A stretch of 64,000 bases of DNA from Camarhynchus parvulus (lineage: Eukaryota > Chordata > Aves > Passeriformes > Thraupidae). This document shows positions 47,093 through 60,500 of this stretch, in pieces. The position numbers and the translations under genes were made by a program. The notes beneath the pieces were generated by a model that saw only the letters and a list, made by a program, of their open reading frames with translations, was not told where the DNA came from and did not search any database. Position 1 is the stretch's first letter, and each line of letters starts with the position of its first letter. The DNA is taken from positions 76,939,465 through 77,003,464 of the forward strand of contig NC_044572.1 of assembly GCF_901933205.1 (NCBI RefSeq), written 5' to 3'.

Positions 47093-50000
47093 GTGAGGCA
47101 AAGGATATGGACAACACAGGACTGCTGCTAGGAACAGCCTTTCAGTGGGCAAGTCAGAAACAGCATGTGACTCCTACAGACAGCTTAACCAGACAAGACT
47201 GGATTTGCTCCAGAAAAGACTTTCTGTAGGAATGTCTGACAAATGAGAACTGCTGCTGTTATTTCACTATTTCCAAGCAATCAGAGCTGTGCTTGTTGTT
47301 AGCAAAGATAATTTCACAACTTCTTCCACAAGCCCTTTCTTTCCCTGTTAGTCTTCAGTGTCTGCCTGCTGTCAGCTGTGGCTGCAAGTTCTTCATAACA
47401 GGGGCTGGGTCTGTTTGTGCATTGACTGATTGACTGAGGTCCCTGCCTGTCCATGAAAAGTCAAAAAAATATATTAACAGCAGGGACCAAGACCTTGAAT
47501 TGAATTTTTACTCTTAAAATACAAAGTAAGCGTACTCTTTGTATTAATTGGTTTGAAAAGGAAAAGATTATAGAGAAAAAAAACTGTCTTTGTTGTGATG
47601 AAGAAACAGTGTACAAAAGTGAATGACAGGTTCCAAGTGTTGGCAGGCACAATGAAGGCTGAAATTTAGAAGTGACTAAAAAAGTGTCTCGTGGCTTCAT
47701 TAAGTTGATTTGATGTAGATGACACTGAAAAAATACTATTTTATTGCATTTTTCTAGTCTTTTAGATGTCTCCCTGAATAACTTCATTATTTTATTTATA
47801 GAAGAAGAATCTGAAGGAAAAAAAAAATAACAAAGTGTTTGAAATGTCACATTATAAAGCTGAATGATCGTATTTTCATTGGTCAGTGGATTTAATTGGA
47901 GGTAGTACATCTACAGTCTTCAACTGAACAATTTTAAGCTGATTGTTTCCTAAAGAATTATTTTATTGGTCTAGCTTACTATATTTTATAAAGTAATACC
48001 AGAAATGTTCAGGAATTAATTTTCAGATGTCATGGTCCCACTCTTTTCCTAAAACCTTATACGCCAAAACACCAATTTACCAATGTGATTATGGACTTTG
48101 AAATAGAAGACACAAGCAGCGGAAGAGCTTCCTCTTCTTGCTTTAAAGGATGGAATTTTGATTTCTTCAGCATGTATGGCCATTTTCTATTAAATGCATG
48201 GTTATTTTCTTAAACATAATATAATTTCAAGAAACTGCAAGGATTTCAAACCCAATACTTTTAAGCTGGGCTTGTTTGTGCAGTTCTTTGAACCGCAATC
48301 ACGTCTTTCATATTCTGATAACCAGTGTTTTGCTGTAGCTTGTGTTCACCTAATGTTGTATTAATCAACAAGGCTCAAGACACTAGGTAAGTTAGGTCTA
48401 TGCTGCACTATATTAATTTAGTTTTGTGTCTCTATTCAATCAAATTTAATATCCTGTTTGAATGTTGCTTTTCATATCTCGTTCCAGCTATTATCTTGAG
48501 ATGCCAACAAATCAGTGATCAACTGATCTATAATTGATCTATCTATGCCACTGAAAAGTTATGTAGCTTCAACGTGAAACTCTTGCAAATGTTACAATCA
48601 AACAAAATGAAAGGAGAATATATAATTAAAACTGAAATGTTCTACTGAGACCAGACTGAGACATTTCAGGCTTACACATTCCCTGATGTGTTTTGGCTGT
48701 GCAGAGATTTCAAAATCTGATGTACAGATGAGATGAAACAAGAATGGAACAGCACTGCCACAAATAAAATTCCTTTTTTTCCTGAGAAACCAAACCATGT
48801 CCTGCCATGGCCTGTCATCCTGTCTACCACCAGCACTGTTTAAATAATGTTGTTCTGAGCGCAGCATCCTCCACTGCCACTCCATGACTCAGTATTTTCA
48901 TTTAATCTGATTTCATGCTCTGACAGACTTTGCCACATTTCCATATATTCAAATGCACCTGAAAATACCTACTTCCTGCAAGACTTCTCAATAGCATGCA
49001 GAAAACACAGGATACAAATATAAAAATCCTTAGTGAAATGTGTGCCTGTAGCATTTTATCACAAGGCAAGCTCCTCTCCCTGTGGCTCTAACAATCAACA
49101 ATGTAAGCATTTTGCTTTTTGAAGCTGAGGTGTTTCTGAATACCCACAGTCTGCTCATTTAAAGCAGGACATGACTGCTTTGGCTGATTCACTCCATTGT
49201 TGGATTGTGAACCCCTCAGGATCACACAGTAGTGAGTCAGTCATTTGTAAACAGGAGAGAAAAAAACCCAAATGAATAGAGCTTCATTCTTGTGATCAAA
49301 AGCCTCAGAGAAACCATGCAAAAGAAGCATAATTATTTATTGAACAAAACTTATAACATGATCTTTCCTGTACAACCTCAGCAGTGCCTGCAGCTGGCCT
49401 TACTGGCTATTAAACTAAGAAATAATTTACACCTCACAAAAAGAAACACAAACCTTGGATCCTCCTTTGGGAAAAGAGGAGGAGCTAAATGTTCACTTTT
49501 TTCTGAAGGACTGCATCATGGGCATTTTTTTTTTTCAAAAACAGAGACATGATTCTAGGTACATTTCATGAGAAAAAAATAATGTGTTGGGTTTGCAGAT
49601 CTGAGCACTGAAACATCACAGGACAAGTTAAAGTAGAGAATTACATGCTTACTACAAGCAAAATCAGGCTGAGGGGCTTTAAAAAATAACTCTGCTAAGA
49701 AAAGATTTTTGCAAACACAAAGCTAATGAGACTAATTGGTATTATGTCAGATGTATAATGTTTCAGTGTATTGTTTTTTGGCAGTGGTGGTTTGGTTTTC
49801 CTGGGCTCAGAGCCCAGTTTCTGTTTAATCTTCTGTAAGGTTTCATAGGAGCCTAGACATACAGAGCTGGCTTGCTTGCAAATAACCACATATCTCAGTA
49901 TACATATTGATTAGAATTTAAACACACCCGGCAGCCTGTTGGATGGACCTGCTTAGGACATTCTTATCAGAAAATTGTCTCCTTTAAACTAAAGAGAATT

Positions 50001-51164
50001 TTTCCTATGAAAGAAATTATAAGGTACACTAAAAAGAAACTAGATGGAGTTAAAAATTAAAAGGTTTATTTCACATATTAAAAACACATTGACACATCAT
50101 TATGACTTTGAGCCCAAATCCTGTCTCAGTTCTGAACAATTCTGTATGCCTGCAGTGACCTTGAAGCTTTATTAAGTCTGAAGCAGGATATTAAACTCCA
50201 CTGATTTTTTTTTTTTTCCAGCAGTCTTCTAGGTTTGCACTCTCCCAGAGATCTTGTTAGAGGCAAAGGCTCTAGGAGGGAAGTTTCCAGAGGCACTGCA
50301 TTTCCCAGAGTGTTCAGGTCAACTCACAGAGGTATTAGCTCAGACCCAAATGGACTTTAGTGCCTTTTATCCAGTGTTACTCCTAAGCTAATGAGCCTCA
50401 TGGAGATAATAAGGTCTCAACAGAAATGCTGAACTTCCTGTGGAAGCAGCCTTAGGGTCAGCTCCCACTGCCCTCCGCACTTTCATTGCCACTTTGTGTG
50501 GCGCAGGCCTGACTGCTCTCTGCATCTGCACAGCACTACAAGTCTGTAGCTGTGTATTTACCTGCAGCTCTATGTGTAGCTCAAATCAGCAGAACTGAGG
50601 TCTACACCCAGTTCTACGCCTCCTTGAAAATATTTTGGCCATTGTTTATATTAAAAGGTGAATATATCACTCAATAGTGCATTTATGTTTACACATACTC
50701 GTTCTAAAAGCTCATTGATTCACAACAGGCTAGACTGTGCAATTAAATTTAGGTGAGGGATGAAAAATAATGAGTATTTAATTATCTGTTTACTGTAGCT
50801 GTACAGGTCTTGTGCTTGCACGCTGTGAAAAGTATCTTTTTGAAATTTTCTTTCCAGAAAAAGTTAACAGAATGGCATTCGGGTTATTGGAATTGTTCAT
50901 AGAAAGAAATACATACAAGTTTTTGCAAGCATATTTGTATTTTTTCAGTCAGAGTGCGCTTTGATAAGTGTAAGAAAGTAACGCCAGTCCCAGTTACAAA
51001 ATATAAAGATAAGATTTCTAACAGATACAAAGTTACAATTGTGACATGGAAACAAAAGACTTTTTGATCACACTTAAGGCTGTTTGTGGAAGACGGGAAA
51101 AGTTGCTACATATAAATGCATTTAAACTGTTATGATCCATATCACTCTAAATCATTTGGAATGA
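47093..51164. other. AT-rich unique DNA, no gene seen
   Basis: About 4 kb without a recognisable gene or transposon. The longest frame (47461-47910, minus, 149 codons) is T-rich-derived and has no family signature. A 15-T run followed by CCAG near 50204-50222 looks like a splice acceptor but has no clear exon after it. Confidence 0.5.
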
Positions 51165-51692
51165 ATGCTCTTGTGAGACCCCACCTGGAGTACTGCACCC
51201 ATGGCTGGGGTCCTCAGCACAAGCAAGGCATGGACCTGCTGGAGTGAGGCCCAAAGAAGGCCACAGAAATTACTAGAGGGCTGGAGCACCTCTGCTACAA
51301 ATACAGGCTGAGATCTGGGGTTGCTCAGTCTGGAGAAGATAAGGCTCTAGCTGACACCTTACTGCAGGTGTTCAGTGCTTGAAGAAGGCTTAAAAAAGGA
51401 GAGCAAGAGAGACTTTTTACGTGGGCAGATGGTGACTGGACAAGGGGTAATGGAATTTAAACTTAAAAAAGAGAGATTTAGATTAGACACTAGGAAGAAA
51501 TTCTTCATGGTGAGGATGGTGAGGCATTGGAACAGGCTGCCCAGATAAATTGTAGATGCCCCACCCCTTGGAGTGTTCAAGGTCAGGTCTGATGGGACAC
51601 TGAACAAAATGATCTATTCTGTGGCATCCTGGCACATCATGTTCAGATGATCTTTAAGGTCCCTTCCAACACAAGATGTTCTATGATTTAGG
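51165..51692 (+). mobile_element. CR1 LINE, 5'-truncated 3' end
   Basis: About 530 bp, the best-preserved CR1 here. In order it shows TGAGACCCCACCTGGAGTACTG, a GGCCACAGAAAT / GAGGGCTGGAGCACCTCTGCTA region, GTCTGGAGAAGATAAGGCTC, GACTGGACAAGGGGTAATGG, AGATTTAGATTAGACAC and GGAAGAAATTCTTCATGGTGAGGA. Then come AACAGGCTGCCCAGA, GATCTTTAAGGTCCCTTCCAAC and the ATTCTATG-like end (GTTCTATGATTT). It covers the C-terminal end of ORF2 and the 3' UTR. Deletions and substitutions (for example around 51590-51640) make it noncoding. It is inserted in the same orientation as the other two CR1 copies. Confidence 0.95.
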
Positions 51693-54219
51693 TGGCTGTG
51701 ATTTTGGTCACATTAAAATTGTTCATTTGGCTTTTTCTCTCCCCTTTGCATATCATGTCTGCTCATCACTTTCATATCATCCCTCAGTGACTGAATGGAG
51801 TAGAATCCCTTAGAATCAGGCATTGGATTGAGTCTCCTTTATAAGGATTATCTGGTTTTTTTCACTTTGGTTTGGCCAGTGTTGGGCCATTCACTTTACA
51901 CGTCATTCACTTTATTATGCACAAGTATCTGTTACAGCTGTCTAGAGCATCCTGACCTCTGGTTTCTCTTTTCTATTAATGGAAGTTACAATAATTGTAT
52001 ATGAAAATAATGGAGTAGTGTGGTGAAAATAAAGGAGGAAAAATACTCATTCATTTTTTCTTGCCCAGAGAGACTTCTAGGACCATTATTAGTGTATAAA
52101 GACAATGATTTCTCCTCTGCACTAGCTTTTATCACACAAAGTCACCTTGAAGTCACACAGCAGAAAAGAAAACCCTTAAACTACAACACTTGTGCATCAA
52201 TATAGTTTGATTTGAAATGTGGCAGTTTGAGATCATTATCCCAGAGCTGCAGTCTGATCCAGTGTCCCTGTCTTCATCTTGAAATACTGGATTTAAAAAA
52301 AAAAGAAAAGAAAAGAAAAAAAAAAAAAAGAAAGAAGAAGCCAGAATATTTAAATAAGGTCTTCAGACTATTATTTCTATAAAGCTATCATACAATACAG
52401 TAAAATATGCTTCTACTATAATATTACTATGAAATTATTATATATAAAGTATGTTATGATATTCTTCTGCTAAATCACATTAAAACTTTCCTAATAGACC
52501 CAAGGGATTGTCTCTTGCTTGAATATCAAAGTGGGATATCTTTCCTGATGGATGTGTTTTCATCCTAAAATTATACATGACAGAGAAATTGTTTGCCACA
52601 GATTTTGGCACTGATTGTGTCAGAGAAAGACAAAATGGCTTCAGTGGGTTCATGACACCCAAAACAATGATAGGCAGATAAAAATAAGAGCACTGAGGGA
52701 TAAAATACATTGGGTCAGTAGCAACCAAGGGTCATTAAGCACATCACTTCCCATATAATGTATAGTCATCCAGACAATTAAATTTACCATTACAATTAGT
52801 TCTAATTGTCCCCACTGTTGACAGCCTCAGTAAAGAAAGCAGAGAGTGAATTACATGGTGAGCATACCACAGGTCACTGTAGACACACACTGGCAAAAAC
52901 CTTACTTTAGTAATGTGTTCCTGTAGTTTTTCTATTGAGTAGATTTCTATTTCTATTGCACAATCACCAAACAATTAAAATACAATTAAAAATAAAAATA
53001 GAACTTCAAAAGCTCAACATCCTGCTAGCTGATAGGCTTCTCGTTTTTTTTTTTTTTTTCCCTCCTCTCATTTCAAAATCTTACCTAAATTCAGTTGGCA
53101 AAATCCCAGGGTGGGGAAGGAATAAGAATGTATGTTATTTTGGTCAAAATGTATCCACTCTCAAATGAAGCTTCACAGACTGCTTAAACTGATAGGCAGG
53201 TGGAAAAGTTTGTCTAGTTCTCACTTTCTTGATGCTTTATCCTTCAGCAGCTCCATTGAAAGAAAAACTAGAAAAGGAAAGTATTATGAAGATACACATC
53301 AGCAAACATAAAAGAATTAGGTCCATTATTAGGCACTTTCTGAATTCATGACTCACAGCGATTTTAAGGGTGGATTGTTTCTGCTCTGCTGAGATTTTAT
53401 TTGATTTTGTCCCTTCTAACATTAGAGGAAACCTAAAATGGGAAATGTCTGCTATTAAATATAATGAAAAGCTAAGGTCTTGACTTTAAATTGATTACTT
53501 CATCCTATATTGTGTACACTTCACTTTTGTCCTGTTTGGTATAAAGATGTGTCTCAGTTAAAGACATTTCCGGTTAGTCATAATTTAATAGTGTTTTGGG
53601 GCATCATTGCGACATCTAAATTTTGTAAAAACATAGAGGTCTTATCCCTTCTTGTATCATCTCAAATTAAAATCCAGGTGATGCTGTGATATTTGTGTGG
53701 TCATAACCTCAAGTAAAGCAAATCAGTTCTTTTTTTTCTTGCTTGTTCAGCTTTATTGATTGTCACAGATTATTGACTTCACACCTCTGACATACCCAGT
53801 ACCAGCAAAAATAGTGCCTGCTTCTTATGACACAATGCAGCATGTGGAAAGGAATTCTTCATTTATGGCAGTAACTTAATTTTTGAACCATACACAGTAG
53901 CCTTGCTGATATAAATAGTAGTTCCCAAATCCCCTAGCAACAACAGAAAATTTATTTTTCCTTTTCTATTTATGTCCTTTATTTGTAATGTAGTAACATA
54001 ACTTGGGTAAACTACGTGGAGTGTGGTTCATATAAATTATTTTAACTGTGACTCAGCTAGAGACACAGCACCTTCCCACAGATAAGACAAATTCAAATAC
54101 ATGCTGCGCTGACGGAAAGCAACAGCCCCAGTCTGGCTGTATTTCATTCTTTCACACCTGCTAGGCTGGTACCACCATGGTAAAAAATATCTGAGGGATG
54201 TTTCCAACAAAAGTTCCTA
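51693..54219. other. AT-rich unique DNA, no gene seen
   Basis: No exon recognised. It contains an A/G-rich tract (listed separately) and a 16-T run at 53044-53059. Confidence 0.5.
52294..52340. repeat. (GAAAA)n purine tract
   Basis: About 47 bp of pure A and G on the + strand: A10, GAAAA units, A14 and then GAAAGAAGAAG. A simple repeat. Confidence 0.85.
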
Positions 54220-54530
54220 GTTTTCAGAGAACAGAGATGGAGTCAGGGCTGGAACACAGGTTCAAAGCCTTTCTGAGAAAGAGGACTGGAAACAGGGAGG
54301 GAGACAAAGCTGCCTACAGGGAGTTCTTAAGTCCATCCAGCAAATCCAGCCCATTAGCCAGGACAGCAAGGGAGAGAACTATGACCAGGACCAGGTCCAC
54401 CTAGAGCAGTCCTGGGTCAGTCCTGGGTACTGACAGTCCCAGGCTGGGCTGAAATGGCAGCCTTGAAGGAAGACCCAGGAATAACTAGGCAGGAACAGTC
54501 AGGGCTGGGCAGGGGTCACACACTGTTTCA
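54220..54530. other. GC-richer CpG-free block
   Basis: Moderately GC-rich, rich in CAGG and CCAGG words, and without any CpG from about 54115 to 54705. It includes an 11-bp direct repeat, CAGTCCTGGGT twice at 54407-54428. Its character resembles the block at 43511. A 68-codon frame (54198-54404, +) has a low-complexity R/T/S-rich end and no recognisable domain. The origin is unknown. Confidence 0.35.
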
Positions 54531-57500
54531 GTGTTTTAGTGTAAGGGAACACAGCAAAGATGTATTCACTTCCAGATGTATAAGACTGTTAAGATAAATT
54601 ATTGATCTACAAGACAATGTTTTCCATTTCGTTAAGAGTAATAATAAGTTCTCAGCCAGGATGCCCTACAACTTTTCTGCCTTTCATAAAATATCTATTA
54701 ACTGATGAACACCGATACCCAAAAATTATTTATTTACAGCGTCATATTATGATGAATTATCTTCTTTATCATTTAAAAAAAAATGGTCTATCTTTAGGAC
54801 ACGGTGTCCGTGACAAAAACAAAATTTAAAATATCATTTATTACTATAAAATGGTGTTGCCTTTGTAAAGGATTTGAAGTCTGCCTGTCTCAGAGTTTGA
54901 TATTGATATCTAGAAGAAGGAACAAGTTGACTTCTGGTGGAGTTTACCACAAGATGCCATTTTATTACACCTGACAACTACAAGGTGCAGCATCTTTTCA
55001 AGCAGAACTATTGGCTTTATTTTTTAATCAATAAACTGCTATACTGGCACTAACTCAACTTTATTGTTGGTGGGTTTGTTCTCACCTTACAAGTGATTAC
55101 ACCAGGACTAAAGCATTTGGGAAGCCAGCATTACTGACTTTGCTCTGCAGCATCCTGAGACAGTAAACCTCACTTCCAGAGCTATGAATAGGGCATCTTC
55201 CTCCAGAAATGAATTCACATAACAAAAGCAAATTGGAATAAAACATGGACTCAGTATTCCCTGCAAATATAATTCAGCTCTGTGTAATATTTTTAGAAGG
55301 CCTCTAGTTTTACTGGTATGGAAGAGTCTTTGGTGGTTGGGCTGTACCATATACGTAATGAGTAATTATGATTGAAAAAAAAAGGATAGACATCAACACA
55401 CTGAGTTTTATCCTCTTCTGAGCTATAGACTAGCTGTTCCAAACTTTGAATGCATTAGTGTGATGGTTATGAACATTGATGATGTAACTAAAGATTGACT
55501 GTCTCTTCCTCCACAAGTGAAATTCTCCTAAGCTAAAGATGAAAAATCACTGTTTCATAAGCAAAAATTAAAACAAGAGCAAATTATATTGTCTCCTGGC
55601 AGCCTCGTTTCCTTGTATTAAAATACTAGCTGGATGATTCCCAGAATTAAAAGATATGTCATTTGAGTAGTGATCTCACTTTTTAAGCCTGAAAAAGCTG
55701 ACTTCACCACACAGACATGCAGTCAAAAAAATGATGCATAAGGTCTTGGTTATTTTCAAGTTCTTTAAAGTCCTGATTAATGTTGTATTCTTTAATATGG
55801 TCCTCTATGTTTTATTGCTTTCAACTAAAATTGGCTGTGAGTGGACCTGTACAAATATTGATAGAGGATGTACTGAGCCCTGTTACACTCTGCTCCTCTG
55901 TCTCACTTTTTTGGTCTAGGCACAATAACAACTTTCATTTCCTGGTTTAGCAATTGGAATGAGCTGTTCATTAGATAAAGATCAATCTCTTTCAGTCAGC
56001 CAGTGGGGACATCTACGAATTCAGGGAGTAGAAAAGTAGAACAGTATTCAAGAAGCTGATATTTTAAAAAATATTCATGTTTGGAAAGAGCTATTTTCTT
56101 CTGTAAAAAATGGAGACATCATTTTGAAAGGCATAAACACATTAATTAGGTCAAACAAAGTTAGTCTTGATCTCAGACGCATTTGCAATAATAAACACAG
56201 CCATTTCCACAGGGTTTTGGAAATCTTCAGTCAAGAAAAGGTGAATGCAACCAACAATACTACCAATGCTATCTGGTATCTGGTTACCAGATAGACCATT
56301 TTGTTAAATGAAAAAGAAGGGGTTTTATGCAGAAAAAGGATGCATCATTTCACTTTTAAAGATGGACCTCCAAGAAGATGAGGCCTATGTGAAATTTTTT
56401 CCTAAAAAATGTACATAATCTCTAGATGTGGGGAAGGAAATTCTTATATAATTATTATGTGGATAGTATGTGTCATGCCTTTTCTTTTGCTTATTTAATT
56501 ACAGTTCCAAATGAGCATTATCTTATACAAAAGCAAAATAAAATAATTTGGAAATTTTATAGCACAGGTACAGTAACTATTCACCTCAGTCCATCAGGTT
56601 TATCAGTGTCTATCTACCTAAAAATAGCAGAGAAAAAGAAATGTCAAAACTTGATTATTTTATGCAGCTTCTTTCATAATTCACTCTACTTTTCCTTCAG
56701 TGTCAAACCAAAAACATAATAGATTCTTGAAAATAAATTGTGAAGTAAGTGATTTATCAAGATTTTTTGGTATTTAGATCATGATCTCCAAATTTAACAG
56801 CAACTTCCTACATTAAGTGAAATTACACTATCTGTATTTGACCATTCAGCATAAGGCTGATTTGTAATACTTGTATAGCCAGAAACCACTGACCTATTTT
56901 GCTGGAAATGCAACCAACTTGAACATAATTCTACTGTTAGAAAGCATGGTTAAGATGTTTGTGTCTTGATGTATTCCACTTGCCTAGTGCTACTGTGTTC
57001 TCCTCTGCCGTGGTGCAAATTGCACTTTCCCTCAGAGCAGGAACTTCTGTATCCTCTCTATTTTCTTCCCCAGCCATTTGAGTGTGTATCCTAGGCAACA
57101 ACAAGGATCTTTACTTCCACTTTTCCAAATTGTCCGCCTTATCATTAGAAATAAACCTAAGTGAAACTGTGCCCACTAGACAAGGAACTGCATTTTTATC
57201 TTTGAGATGACAACAGTTCAAGTATGATGGAAGGTGCAATGCAAAGAAAAGATAAATGCATGTTGTGTTTTCTACCAAAGGGAGTTTTCTTTGGACTACA
57301 ATCCCAGCCCATCATGACTGTACTATAACATTGAGTAGGGTAGAGAGATGTGCAAAAATTGTTGATACCTCAAGCACAATTACAGTGCTTTGAATTACTT
57401 TGATGACTTATTTCCAAGGGTTCTGTAAACATTAATTACTACCCAACTCTCAGATAGGCAATGAGCACATTTACATCTGACAGTCCCTTACCAATTTCAG

Positions 57501-60500
57501 AGGGGTCTTTTCCCAAACAAAAAGAGAATATTCCAACCAATGTCTATCATCTGTCTATCAAAGTTAGGAAATTTGTCTTCAAGAAACTGCAATGTGGTCA
57601 CTTTCCATGAAAGCCAGGGCAACAAATTGTGTAGCCAAATTCAGTAATGCAACCTAAATCAACCATGCATCAATTAACAATAGAGTTTGCACCTTGTAAC
57701 ATGTAAGACCCAGACAATATTTACTCGTATTTTCACACACCTTAACCTTTTTGTTTATTTGATTGCTGTTATGGGATTTTTTAAAAGTTGTTTTGAGTTT
57801 GGAAAGCCTTGTCCTAAACGTACTGCCATGTTCCACTTTACTGAGTTGTGAAATGCAAGTGACTGCACCAGGATTAAACTGAATCTAACAGAGAGATGCA
57901 ATCCAGCACCTATGCTTTGAAATCACCCTGGAAGAGGCCATGCAGTTCTGAAGATTTTGGGAAGCTGACCAGTAATTGCTAAGCTTTTTACTACAAGAGG
58001 ATGTCTTTAAAAATTATGGGAAGAATATGGGCTTCCATTTATTTCTCCCAATGAATAAGGTAAAGTCATTTGTCTCTCTGTATTTAGCAAGTAAGATGCA
58101 AAACTTTCATTCTCAATCAATGTTTGCAAATCCTAATCAAGCTGATAGCAGATTTATTGATGTCATCATATATTCTTACAAGACTGTACACCAAGGAATA
58201 GGCAAATGTGTTTTCAGTGGGATGATTCACTAGTTCGAAACACATTGAATTTGCACACCTGTGGCTAGAAATGTGTCAGAACAATCAGAAACTATATTCT
58301 CTAAGTCACAGCAGAAAAAACTCTATTTCAACCTACTGTAGACAAATAAAGCTGCTGTGGCAAGATTTTGTTTCTTGAGCCTGACCCTTAAGAGAGTATC
58401 AGACATATATTGAGCAAAATATTGAAAAATATATAGATACATTCAGTGTGAAATAGTAAGGTCAGTAAAGAACTATAAGCTCAAGTTATGACCCATGATT
58501 TTAGATAAAATGGACTTCCAAAAACTGTGATCTTATATCCTTTCCAAATGCTTAGAATCAGGCAGGCCAAGAGCTGGCAAGTGTTCTTATATTGGTGAGT
58601 GCCTTGCATCAGAGCACCATGCTCCATCCAGCACACTTGCCATACAGCAGAGCATTTAATCTTATACACAGTTCATCTCTAAGAGTAATCCTTCTGGTTT
58701 TTTAATTACTTCCATGTTACAGATATGATCCATTGAGAGGAATTGCTCAGGCATGTCAAATTGCACGGATTTGCTTGTGGTAATATTTTTCTACCACTGT
58801 TAAACCTCTACATGTCATTAATCAAATTATGCAACAATGGAACCAGATTTTCAAAACTGCTCAAATAATAAACAAGGACAGAATTTTAAAGTATTCCCAC
58901 AGTGAGATTTTGAGATAGAGTATGAAAAACCTTGTTAGTAGAGTGGGCCCCCTGAAAGGCTCTAACCACTCACTTCAGAGCCTCGATAGCTGCAAAGATC
59001 CTCCTTGAAAACCTGGCACAAAAGTGAAGATGAATAACTTCTGGAAATCTGTTCCATGAGAACAATTATTCCTTAAGCCAGCAAATTTGGATGTATAGAG
59101 ATGCACTGTGATCTAATATTAGCTCATTTTGCAAATTATTTTTTGGGAAAGAACTTCCTGGCAACATCATCTGACATAAAAATCACTTGATATGTGTGGT
59201 GCAACAACTGCATAGATCCACCATGAACCTCTCTCATACCACTCTTTAGAGACATGAGAAACATTTTGGGAAGCATTCTGTGAAATCATGCAAATGGCCC
59301 AAATTTGAAAGTATATAAGATGATTTGAAATAAATTTTTATGGATTACTTTTTTTCTTTTTGTTTCTTTGCTATGCTTTCATTATTTGAAATATTTTCCA
59401 TCCTAGAATGTATTTTGAGTCAGATGCTGAAATTGTATATGTAGTTTCATTTTTTGATGATAGTTTCATATTTAGGTTCTTTTAAGAAGTACTTTAGAGA
59501 TTTTTCATGACAAGCACTTGACAATGTTTTCATTTGTGCAATATTTGAAAGATATCTGAGATGCAAGCAGAAGAAAGAATAATCTCCATTTTTCTTCCTT
59601 AAATTCCTCATTCTTAAAGAACTGCTTTGGACTCTCAGATGTTATTAAGGACTTTTCAGGATACACCACTACATACTGTAAATATTATTTGAATTCCAAT
59701 CTCAAAATGGCACGTCTTTTGAAGACATAGAAATCACTCTTGTTGATTATGTATTTTCTAAAGGAGAAATGGAAAACAAAAGAAATATGTATCACAAAAA
59801 AATCTCTCTGATCCGTTCTACACTTAAAAATATCTAGTCTGATTAGCTAATATTCTTCTTATGGCTTTATCTTTTAAACAAGTTAAAAATCTGATTCTAT
59901 GTTCAATGATGAACAACTACAGTCATGTGAAAGTACAGACCAGTCACAAGACCATTACATATCAAGGAGAATGGTTATGCAAGAAATGTATTGTTATATA
60001 AAAGCCCCAAAGCAAAGTGATGTATATATTGCTACCTTATACTAGGTTAGAGTTTTAAATCATAACTCACTTTTTGTCAGATAACACAGAGGAAAAAAAT
60101 TCTTTGATTAATATATAGGGATGCAACTCCATTTTTTAATACAGCAAAAGATATTTTTCTTTTGAAAATATGCCTCTTGCCATACAGGATCAACAAGCAA
60201 GATACAGAGGTGAAAAGGAATAAAAAAATATTTTTTAAGCTCATTCATTCAAGAAACAAACTAAAATTGCAGTTTCTTTTCCACCTTTTTGTTTTAAACT
60301 CATTTATTGCTGATAAAATGAAGGCAACAGAACCAAATCCATAACTCCATAGTCAGCTGTGTCAGAGGAAATTCAAACTTGATTCCATTGTTCAAAAACA
60401 TGTCTCAACCTTTTTACCTGTCTCTGAGGTAAAAGAGTTAATGAAAGCTTCTATTTTGGTCACTGGCCTTTCTGGGGCTGACAGCAACCATGGCAATTTT

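Noticed and set aside
47461..47910. 149-codon minus-strand open frame
   Set aside because: It is Phe/Ser/Leu-rich from T-rich DNA, with no family signature or splice context.
50204..50328. Strong poly-T plus CAG acceptor with a possible 107-bp exon
   Set aside because: The donor at about 50329 is weak and no frame or conservation evidence supports it; poly-T runs are common in this window.
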